Source: JALHVH01 sp963773685 (lineage in GTDB: Bacteria; Acidobacteriota; Aminicenantia; Aminicenantales; Saccharicenantaceae). Taken from it: a DNA stretch of 64,000 nt. The notes under the pieces are model-generated. The model made no database searches, was not told where the DNA came from, and saw nothing but the letters and a program-made list of their open reading frames with translations. The stretch is from assembly GCA_963773685.1 (NCBI GenBank), contig CAVZBY010000011.1, positions 930,001 through 994,000 on the forward strand. Reading direction: 5' to 3'. Position 1 is the stretch's first letter. The number at the start of each line of letters is the position of its first letter. Shown here one piece after another: positions 57,979-64,000 of the stretch. The translations under genes and the position numbers were made by a program.

Positions 57979-59319
57979 ATGCTCGATCATCTCGTCCGGA
58001 CGAAGGACATTCTGAGGGTCCGGTGCCGCCACCTCGTCTCCGAGGAATCGGTCCTCGAACGCCAGGACCGCAAGCTCCGCGGTCTCGTCACGCATGCTTA
58101 CCGCCACGTCCCCTATTACCGGTCGCTCCTGGACACGGCCGGACTCGGACCGAAGGACGTCGACGGAGTTGCCCGTCTCGACAAGTTCCCCATGTCCGCG
58201 AAAAAGGACCTCCGGAGGGCGCCCGCCGCGAGCCTTTTGTCCGACGCGGTCCATCCGGAGCGGCTTCAGACCTTCCGGACCACCGGCTCGACCGGCGTGC
58301 CCCTGTTCGTCAAACGGACGAAGGCCGAGGACCTCCTGTTCCATCTCTTCCGGATGAGGGCCATCGGCTCTTACGGCCTCCGCGCCCGCGATCGCGTCGT
58401 CCGCGTCCGCAGCGGCAACGCCGGCTACGTCCCGATGTCCTGGAAGCTGGCCCGCGCCTTTCGCCTTTTCCGGCAATCGATGGTGGATACGGGGAACACG
58501 CCCCAGGCCAACGCGGCGGCCCTGCTGGCGCTGAAGCCGGACGTCGTAACGGGCTACAACAGCTCCCTGGCCCGCATTGCCCGGATCATCACCCTGGACC
58601 GCGGCACCGTGCTCCCCCTGCGGTTCGCGGTCGGAGGAGCGGACATGCTGACCCCGCTCTTCCGCAAACAGATCCGGGACGCTTTCCGGGCCCCGGTCTA
58701 TGACACTTACGAATGCGTCGAGATCGGATTGATGGCCTGGGAATGCCGGGAAACCGGCCTCTACCACGTCTGCGACGACAACGTCATCCTCGAGGTCCTC
58801 AAGGACGGACGGCCGGCGCGGGAGGGGGAGCAGGGGGAGGTTGTGGTGACCAGCCTCCACCTGCGGGCGATGCCGTTCATCCGCTATCGCCTGGACGACA
58901 TCGTGACCCTCGGGCCCGCGGCCTGCCCCTGCGGCCTTCCCTTCCGGACGCTTCGGGCGATCGACGCCAAAAGGCAGGACTATTTCCGGCTTCCCGACGG
59001 CCGTGAGCTTTATCCCTGGGCCATCTCGCTCTTCCTCATGGACCATGCTCCGTGGGCCCTCCAGTTCGAGATCATCCAGGAGCGCACGGACCTCGTAGCC
59101 CTGAGGGCCGAGGCGCTTTCCCCGCCGACCGAGGCCGACCTGGACCGGCTCCGGGCGGGCATCCTGCCTATGCTCGGTCCGGGGGTCGCGTTCGAGATCC
59201 GGATCATCCCCGAGCTCACGCCGACGCCGGGCGGCAAGTTCTGGCCGCGCCGTTCTCTAGTCCATACGATGTATGAAGACGTCGAGACCCCTTTCCCGGG
59301 CCCCGAGAGGAGACCATGA
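57979..59319 (+). CDS. Phenylacetate-CoA ligase (PaaK/CapK)-like adenylate-forming enzyme
   Basis: A 446-residue ANL-type enzyme of the PaaK/CapK group. 'HAYRHVPYYRSLLDTAGLGP' near the N-terminus is the group hallmark. The P-loop is 'TFRTTGSTGVPLFVKRTKAE', then 'ALKPDVVTGYNSSLARIARI', 'AVGGADMLTPLFRKQIRDAF', 'VYDTYECVEIGLMAWEC' (adenine and acid pocket) and 'MPFIRYRLDDIVTL'. CapK-like members are found in capsule and secondary-metabolite clusters. The ATG at 57979 gives the normal opening. It overlaps the ABC ATPase in ATGA, so ligase and exporter are coupled. Substrate acid unknown. Confidence 0.84.
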   Translation: MLDHLVRTKDILRVRCRHLVSEESVLERQDRKLRGLVTHAYRHVPYYRSLLDTAGLGPKDVDGVARLDKFPMSAKKDLRRAPAASLLSDAVHPERLQTFRTTGSTGVPLFVKRTKAEDLLFHLFRMRAIGSYGLRARDRVVRVRSGNAGYVPMSWKLARAFRLFRQSMVDTGNTPQANAAALLALKPDVVTGYNSSLARIARIITLDRGTVLPLRFAVGGADMLTPLFRKQIRDAFRAPVYDTYECVEIGLMAWECRETGLYHVCDDNVILEVLKDGRPAREGEQGEVVVTSLHLRAMPFIRYRLDDIVTLGPAACPCGLPFRTLRAIDAKRQDYFRLPDGRELYPWAISLFLMDHAPWALQFEIIQERTDLVALRAEALSPPTEADLDRLRAGILPMLGPGVAFEIRIIPELTPTPGGKFWPRRSLVHTMYEDVETPFPGPERRP

Positions 59320-60236
59320 CCCCTGCGATCATCGTCGAAAACTTGCGTAAGTCCTACGGCCGCCTGGTCGCCGTGGACGGAATCAGTTTCGAAGTCCGGG
59401 CGAACGAGATCTTCGGGGTCGTCGGGCCGAACGGAGCCGGGAAGACAACGACCATCGAATGCCTCGAAGGCTTGAGGAGCCCCGACGGAGGCCATCTGTC
59501 CATCCTCGGGCTGGACCCCCGGCGGGAGGGGCGGGAGCTCCGGGAACGGATCGGGGTCCAGCTCCAGAGCAGTTCCCTGCCCGACGACATCAAAGTCCGC
59601 GAGGCCCTGGGCCTCTTCTCCTCGTTCTACAGGAAGCCGGCGGACTGGCGGCCGCTTGTCGATGCCCTGGGCCTGTCCGAGAAGCGAGACTCCGCCTTCG
59701 CTAAGCTGTCCGGCGGCCAGAAGCAGAGGCTGTTCATCGCTCTAGCCCTGGTCAATGATCCCGAGCTCGTCTTCCTCGATGAGCTGACGACGGGGCTCGA
59801 CCCCCACGCCCGCAGGGCTATGTGGGAGCTCGTCCGCTCGATCAGGGACCGGGGGAAGACCGTCTTCCTCACGACCCACTACATGGAAGAGGCCGAGGCG
59901 CTGTGCAATAGGGTTCTGGTCATCGACCGAGGCAGGATCGTGGCTCTGGGCACTCCCGAAGAGCTCATCCGCCGCCTCGGCGAGGGCACGCGCATCGTCT
60001 TCACGGCGGACGAGGGGTACGACCCGACGCCTCTCGGGAGGCTTCCCGGCGTCGTCCGGGTCGAGCGGGACGGAGCCCGCATCGTCGTCACCGGGACGGG
60101 CGATCGGCTCGTCGTCCTCGTCATCAACGCGCTGGACGCGACGGGCGCGCGGTTCCGGGACCTCAGGACCGAACGGCCCGACCTGGAGGACGTCTTCCTG
60201 GCGCTCACGCAAGAGGGGAAAGGAGGTCCGGCATGA
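59316..60236 (+). CDS. ABC transporter ATP-binding protein (drug/ABC-2 exporter type)
   Basis: A 306-residue ATPase: Walker A 'GPNGAGKTTTIECLEG', Q-loop 'RIGVQLQSSSLP', signature 'KLSGGQKQRLFIALALVND', Walker B 'ELVFLDELTTGLDP' and H-loop 'FLTTHYMEEAEAL'. The ~80-residue C-terminal extension ending 'RPDLEDVFLALTQ' is typical of NodI/DrrA-type exporters. It overlaps both neighbours by 4 nt. With the next gene it forms a two-component ABC-2 exporter, presumably for the product of the ligase. Confidence 0.93.
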   Translation: MTPAIIVENLRKSYGRLVAVDGISFEVRANEIFGVVGPNGAGKTTTIECLEGLRSPDGGHLSILGLDPRREGRELRERIGVQLQSSSLPDDIKVREALGLFSSFYRKPADWRPLVDALGLSEKRDSAFAKLSGGQKQRLFIALALVNDPELVFLDELTTGLDPHARRAMWELVRSIRDRGKTVFLTTHYMEEAEALCNRVLVIDRGRIVALGTPEELIRRLGEGTRIVFTADEGYDPTPLGRLPGVVRVERDGARIVVTGTGDRLVVLVINALDATGARFRDLRTERPDLEDVFLALTQEGKGGPA

Positions 60237-60976
60237 AAGGCTTCTGGAAACTGGCCGGGATGGAAGCCCTGCTCTACCTCAGGGAGCCGATGGCCTCCTT
60301 CTTCACGCTGATCTTCCCGCTCCTCCTCCTCTTCCTTTTCGGGAGCATCTACGGCAACGCGCCCAACCCCTTTTTCGGCGGCCGGGGAACGGTGGACTTC
60401 AGCACTCCCGCCTATATGGCTATCATCATCGGCTCGACGGCCCTGATGTCCATCCCCATCGGCGTCTCGACCTACCGGGAACGGGGCATCCTCCGCAGAT
60501 TCAGGGCGACGCCGCTCAAGCCCTCGGCCGTCATCGGCGCCGAGGTCTCGGTCCATCTGGTCTTGACCCTGCTCGGCGCGGCGCTCCTCGTGTCAGCCGC
60601 GCGACTCGTTTACGGGCTCCATTTCGGCGGGAACGCCGCGCTCTTCTTCCTCGCGCTCGTCCTGAGCACGCTGAGCTTTTTCGCCATCGGGTTCCTCATT
60701 GCCAGCCTGGCCCCGAACGCCCGCGTGGCCAACGTCGTCGGGATGGTCCTCTATTTCCCGAACTTGTTCCTGTCCGGAGCGACTTTCCCCACCGAGATGT
60801 TCCCTTCGACCATCAAAGCCGTGGGCAAGTTCGTCCCGATGACCCACATCGTGCGCCTGCTTCAGGGCCTCTGGTTCGGCGAGCCCCTGGGCAAGCATTT
60901 GATCGAAGTCGTCGTCCTCGGTGGATTGCTGGTCGTCGGGGCGGTCGTTTCCGCTTTGACCTTCCGGTGGGAATGA
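60233..60976 (+). CDS. ABC-2 type transporter permease
   Basis: A 247-residue membrane protein with six helices. 'LREPMASFFTLIFPLLLLFL' is the first, 'VSTYRERGILRRFRATPLKP' the cytoplasmic coupling helix typical of ABC-2/DrrB permeases, and 'LYFPNLFLSGATFPTEMFPS' the late re-entrant segment. 'LPHTHIVRLLQGLWFG'-like sequence near the end (here MTHIVRLLQGLWFG) is a family hallmark. It is coupled to the ATPase by a 4-nt overlap. The stop is followed by a C/G-run repeat, possibly limiting read-through. Confidence 0.9.
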   Translation: MKGFWKLAGMEALLYLREPMASFFTLIFPLLLLFLFGSIYGNAPNPFFGGRGTVDFSTPAYMAIIIGSTALMSIPIGVSTYRERGILRRFRATPLKPSAVIGAEVSVHLVLTLLGAALLVSAARLVYGLHFGGNAALFFLALVLSTLSFFAIGFLIASLAPNARVANVVGMVLYFPNLFLSGATFPTEMFPSTIKAVGKFVPMTHIVRLLQGLWFGEPLGKHLIEVVVLGGLLVVGAVVSALTFRWE

Positions 60977-60982
60977 GCCGAG

Positions 60983-61016
60983 AAATCCCCCCTCACCCCC
61001 CTTTAGGAAAGGGGGA
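60983..61016. repeat. C-run/G-run hairpin repeat
   Basis: AAATCCCCCCTCACCCCCC, then TTTAGGAAA and GGGGG. Same dispersed family as 49506-49584 and 54559-54740. It lies 7 nt after the permease stop and could act as an mRNA end. Confidence 0.7.
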
Positions 61017-61090
61017 GATCCTGAAGCCCGGGCCTATCTTCGGATCATCGTCCTGCATTCAGCAACCCTGCAATCCGCTCAGTGATGATC

Positions 61091-61525
61091 TCAGAACGCG
61101 CCGAGCTGGCAGGCTATGACGCGGATGCCGATGCGGTCGGCGGCGTCGCCGGCGAGGATCCTGGGGACGCCGTAAAGCTCGGCGAGCTCCCAGAGGTCGG
61201 AACAGGCGATCCGGGCCTCGCGCCCCGCCCGACGCTTGATAGCGGCCTCGAGGCCGTCAGGGGCCGATCCCGTGCCCGCGCCGGACCTATCCCAACCCTT
61301 GCCCTGGCCGGGGTATCCGAAGAGCCCGAGCTGGCAGTGGCTCAGCTTGACCCTGAGGATATCCGCCGTCCGCCCGACGTCGAGGGGCGAAACGCCGGCC
61401 CCGTCCGCGACGGCGAAGGCCTCGGCGCACGAGAGCGTGCCCTCGAGAACGCGGCCTTGGATCTCCGCCGCAAGCCGGGCGTCCGGCTTGGCGCCGGGGA
61501 CGACGCGCTTATTCTTCAAGGCCAT
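61091..61525 (-). CDS. Hypothetical protein with an internally duplicated 'CQLG(L/A)F' motif
   Basis: A 144-residue protein. The ATG at 61525 is chosen because AAGGAG stands 6 nt before it. It has two similar halves: 'GVSPLDVGRTADILRVKLSH' followed by CQLGLF, and 'GVPRILAGDAADRIGIRVIA' followed by CQLGAF. Each half looks like a small helical unit ending in a Cys. I do not recognise a named family. It is near xdhC and a MobA-like gene, but on its own and separated from them by a methyltransferase gene. A metal-binding or DNA-binding role is possible; nothing proves it. Confidence 0.6.
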   Translation of the reverse strand: MALKNKRVVPGAKPDARLAAEIQGRVLEGTLSCAEAFAVADGAGVSPLDVGRTADILRVKLSHCQLGLFGYPGQGKGWDRSGAGTGSAPDGLEAAIKRRAGREARIACSDLWELAELYGVPRILAGDAADRIGIRVIACQLGAF

Positions 61526-61598
61526 TATCGGCTCCTTTGCGGGGGATGGGGCGAATATAGCGCCGGAGCGGACCTCTGTCAACGCTCCTCCCGCCGGC

Positions 61599-61628
61599 TT
61601 GATTCGGGCTCCCCGGCCGGCCTAGAAT
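61599..61628 (+). promoter_or_regulatory. Sigma-70-like promoter of the exported methyltransferase gene
   Basis: TTGATT at 61599-61604, 18-nt spacer, TAGAAT at 61623-61628. GAGGGG follows near 61635, before the ATG at 61648. Confidence 0.58.
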
Positions 61629-61647
61629 AGGAACGAGGGGAACTATC

Positions 61648-62586
61648 ATGATCAAACGAGCCTCCCTGGCCTGGGTCATCGCGCTGGCGCTCGCGGCGGC
61701 GGGCTCGGGCGTCCAGGACGTTATCCAGGAGAAGCATCTTGACGTTCCTTATGTGCCGACGCGGTACCCCGTCGTCGATGAGATGCTGAGGATGGCGGCG
61801 GTCACGAAGGACGATCTCCTTTACGACCTCGGTTGCGGGGACGGCCGCATCGTCGTCGCGGCGGCCCAGAAATGCGGGGCCCGGGCCGTCGGGATCGACA
61901 TCGACCCGGACCGGATCGCGGAATGCCATGAGCGCGCGACGGAGGCCGGCGTCGCAGACAAGGTCCTGTTCATCCAGGGCGACCTTTTCGAAGCCGACAT
62001 CAGCGGGGCTACGGTCGTGTCGCTCTACCTCCTCACGAGCGTCAATCTCAAGCTGAGGCCGCGCCTCCTCGCCGAACTCGCTCCAGGGACCCGGATCGTC
62101 TCCCACAATTTCGCCATGGACGCCTGGAAGCCGGACGCGAGCTCCGAGATCCAGGTCGACGGGAGGTCCCACATGGTCCTTCTGTGGACCGTCCCGGCCA
62201 ATGTCGGCGGGCGATGGACGTGGACGACGGGGGGAACCAAGGGGGCCTGGGAGATGACCATTGACCAGAGCTTTCAATCCGCGGTCGGGACCCTCTCCCT
62301 CGACGGGACGCCGCTGGCCGTAAAGGAGATCGAGATCCGCGGGGCGTCCGTTCGCATCGCCGCGGAGGGGCCTGCGGGGCCGGGGACGTCCGTCGTTTTC
62401 GAAGGGAAGGCCGCGCGAAATTCCCTCAAGGGCACGGCCAGGTTCACGGGCTCCTCCGGGGAGGCGGTGTATGAATGGGAAGCCTCGCGCGATCCGTTGA
62501 CGGCGAAGCCGCTCGACGGCGCGAAGGGCGAAAGCGGCTTCAGCCTGTCGGGACGGCCGAAGAGGGCCCTAGCCGCGGCGCCTTGA
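61648..62586 (+). CDS. Exported class I SAM-dependent methyltransferase-fold protein
   Basis: A 312-residue protein with an apparent signal peptide (MIKRASLAWVIALALAAAG), then a compact methyltransferase fold: 'VPTRYPVVDEMLRMAAVTKD', motif I 'LLYDLGCGDGRIVVAAAQKC', 'RAVGIDIDPDRIAECHERAT', 'VLFIQGDLFEADISGATVVS' and 'LYLLTSVNLKLRPRLLAEL'. The last ~110 residues are beta-rich ('WEMTIDQSFQSAVGTLSLDG'), an unknown extra domain. An exported SAM enzyme is odd because SAM is cytoplasmic. The segment may be a membrane anchor with the enzyme facing inward, or the fold may have another use. It is convergent with the MobA-like gene and overlaps it by 18 nt. Confidence 0.78.
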   Translation: MIKRASLAWVIALALAAAGSGVQDVIQEKHLDVPYVPTRYPVVDEMLRMAAVTKDDLLYDLGCGDGRIVVAAAQKCGARAVGIDIDPDRIAECHERATEAGVADKVLFIQGDLFEADISGATVVSLYLLTSVNLKLRPRLLAELAPGTRIVSHNFAMDAWKPDASSEIQVDGRSHMVLLWTVPANVGGRWTWTTGGTKGAWEMTIDQSFQSAVGTLSLDGTPLAVKEIEIRGASVRIAAEGPAGPGTSVVFEGKAARNSLKGTARFTGSSGEAVYEWEASRDPLTAKPLDGAKGESGFSLSGRPKRALAAAP

Positions 62587-63162
62587 GGTCAGGGCCCGGC
62601 GATAATCGTCCGGACGGTCGATGTCCACGAGAACGGCCGGCGTCCGGACCGCGACCTCGAGGACATCGTCCGGGTGGTCCCGCGTGAGCTGTCTCAGTCC
62701 GATCGAAGGGTCCAAGGCCGCCACCCGGCCCCGGTAGCGTCCATCGACGAGGACGGGATGGCCCCGCTGTCCGCGATACACGGGCAGGACGATGCCCTTC
62801 CCGGTCCTGTCATGGGCGGCGATCAAACGGTCGATGACCGATGCCGGAGGAGACGGGTGATCGCCGAGGACGACGAGGAACGCCCGGGCAGCGGCAGGGA
62901 CCTCCTGCAGGCCCCGGAGGACCGAGGAAAGCATCCCCGTTTCGAACTCTTCGTTGAAAACGGTGCGGACCGCGAATTTCGAAACGACGGGTTCGACGGC
63001 CGCCCGATGGGCGCCCAGGACCACGACGACGTCGTCGACGCGCGACCTCAGGACACCGGCCAGGACCGTCTCGATGAGCGTCTTCCGGCCGAAGGGAAGA
63101 AGCATCTTGGGGGAGCCCATCCGCTCGGACTTGCCGGCGGCAAGAACGACGGCGGTGATCAT
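62569..63162 (-). CDS. MobA/MocA-like nucleotidyltransferase (molybdopterin cytidylyl-transferase type)
   Basis: A 197-residue GT-A-fold nucleotidyltransferase. 'VVLAAGKSERMGSPKMLLPF' is the NTP-binding signature (with the MGxxK of MocA/MobA-like proteins), then 'LIETVLAGVLRSRVDDVVVV', 'GMLSSVLRGLQ', 'FLVVLGDHPSPPASVIDRL' (Asp for Mg) and 'GHPVLVDGRY'. MocA attaches CMP to molybdopterin for xanthine-dehydrogenase-type enzymes. It overlaps xdhC in ATGA, which supports that reading. A hydroxylase structural gene is not within the window, so it probably lies beyond the right edge. Confidence 0.85.
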   Translation of the reverse strand: MITAVVLAAGKSERMGSPKMLLPFGRKTLIETVLAGVLRSRVDDVVVVLGAHRAAVEPVVSKFAVRTVFNEEFETGMLSSVLRGLQEVPAAARAFLVVLGDHPSPPASVIDRLIAAHDRTGKGIVLPVYRGQRGHPVLVDGRYRGRVAALDPSIGLRQLTRDHPDDVLEVAVRTPAVLVDIDRPDDYRRALTSRRRG

Positions 63163-64000
63163 ACCGGACGGCCGCCCTGTTCCATGTTCTCCCGGCGCAC
63201 CCGGACGAGCTCGGCGGCGATGCTGACGGCGATCTCAGGAACGGTTTTCGAGCGGATGGGAATGCCTATGGGCGCGTGAACCCGGTCGAATAGCGCCGCC
63301 GTCGCCCAGCCCCGCTCGATGAACGCCGCGCGCTGAAGCGCGATCTTGCTTCGGCTCCCGATCATGCCGATGTAGCCCGCCGCCGAGCCGATGCATGCCC
63401 TTAGGGCTTCGGTGTCCTGCCGGTGACCCCGCGTGACGATGACGATATAGGCGTCCCGCGATACGGCCATGGCCCGGAGCGTGGCGCCGATATCGGCGCA
63501 GATGACACGGTCGGCACCGGGGAGATTCGTCCTGTTCGCGAACGCCCGCCGGTCGTCGACGACCGTGACCTCGAATTCGAGGAAATTCCCGAGCCCGGCG
63601 ACGGCACGGCCGATGTGGCCCGCGCCGGCGATGACCAGGCGGCACGGCGGGAAGACCGGCTCGATGAACAGAAGCTCGTTCGCCTCGGAGCCCGGGACCC
63701 GGACTCCGGCCAGTCCGGGCTTGCCGTCGGCGAACGCCGCAACGATCTTGCGGTCGAGCGAGGACCGCGACGTTGCCTCGATCCAATCCCGCTTGACGAC
63801 GGCTGGAGCGCCGGGGCCGGTCGTGATCGTCGTCGCCAGGACGCCCCGCCGGCCGTGGGCAAGCGCGTCCGCAAGGGCGGCGAAGACGCTCCGGTGCCTG
63901 TCGGGGCGAGGGTCGACGAGGATCTTGACCTCTCCCCCGCAGACCGGCTCTGCCTCCTCGAGGTCCCTGCCCTTGAGGGCGCGCTCGAAGACGCAGGGGG
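63159..64000 (-). CDS. xdhC: XdhC-family protein (molybdenum hydroxylase maturation), partial at the window edge
   Basis: Open from the right edge to the TGA at 63159 (~280 residues). The N-terminal XdhC_CoxI part shows 'EPVCGGEVKILVDPRPD'. The C-terminal Rossmann part has 'CRLVIAGAGHIGRAVAGLGN', 'FEVTVVDDRRAFANRTNLPG', 'DAYIVIVTRGHRQDTEALRA', 'YIGMIGSRSKIALQRAAFIE' and 'HAPIGIPIRSKTVPEIAVSI'. XdhC binds the molybdenum cofactor and helps insert its sulfurated form into xanthine dehydrogenase-like enzymes. It precedes the MobA-like gene, with which it overlaps by 4 nt. Confidence 0.93.
   Translation of the reverse strand, partial: PCVFERALKGRDLEEAEPVCGGEVKILVDPRPDRHRSVFAALADALAHGRRGVLATTITTGPGAPAVVKRDWIEATSRSSLDRKIVAAFADGKPGLAGVRVPGSEANELLFIEPVFPPCRLVIAGAGHIGRAVAGLGNFLEFEVTVVDDRRAFANRTNLPGADRVICADIGATLRAMAVSRDAYIVIVTRGHRQDTEALRACIGSAAGYIGMIGSRSKIALQRAAFIERGWATAALFDRVHAPIGIPIRSKTVPEIAVSIAAELVRVRRENMEQGGRPV

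Overview
The window is high-GC bacterial DNA, almost completely coding. The mix of genes suggests a member of the Acidobacteriota, most likely Candidatus Aminicenantes or a close relative: many Tat-exported Gfo/Idh/MocA oxidoreductases, a ThuA/DUF1080 sugar module, an Oar-like TonB receptor, multiheme cytochromes, PD40 propellers and tandem amidohydrolases. This placement is an inference from gene content, because no rRNA is present. There are no tRNA, CRISPR, phage or transposase genes.

Layout. 1-362: end of a Wzt-like polysaccharide exporter ATPase. 436-4190: sugar module (Gfo/Idh oxidoreductase, DUF1080, ThuA) and a PAP2 phosphatase. 4191-9341: class II aldolase (minus strand), a TolB-like propeller protein and two secreted proteins, one resembling glycoside hydrolases. 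9382-13294: a small membrane protein, a methyltransferase and a membrane sulfatase-fold protein. 13317-14924: a nitronate monooxygenase-like enzyme and a small lipoprotein. 14953-23193 (minus): a Tat-exported oxidoreductase, a 7-heme membrane cytochrome, a b-type-like membrane protein, ApbE, a discoidin-like protein, an Agl23-like GT-C protein and a GT2. 23423-27030: sodium:solute symporter and a divergent HisKA_2 sensor kinase. 27059-32581 (minus): sugar isomerase, two Gfo/Idh proteins and a HEAT protein. 32731-35292: pentaheme cytochrome and a haem-bearing outer-membrane barrel. 35314-40228 (minus): rpsP-khpA-rimM-trmD-rplS-rnhB-TPR, the classic translation cluster. 40356-43086: small proteins, an aldo/keto reductase and an alkyltransferase-like protein. 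43204-49469: IclR, TonB receptor and tandem amidohydrolase. 49660-57826: HrpA helicase, CPBP protease, a repeat-rich gap and an M14 peptidase. 57979-60976: PaaK-like ligase with an ABC exporter. 61091-64000: a duplicated 'CQLG' protein, an exported methyltransferase, and MobA-like plus XdhC molybdenum-enzyme maturation genes.

Together the genes describe a heterotroph that processes glycosides outside the cytoplasm, probably through 3-keto intermediates. It has two separate c-type cytochrome modules that could carry electrons through the envelope.

Two features cut across the window. First, seven otherwise convincing genes are broken by about ten single-base frame shifts, mostly one extra base. 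This is probably assembly error, but it should be resolved before any is called a pseudogene. Second, several genes have a -10-like box only 6-9 nt before the start codon, which suggests leaderless mRNAs.
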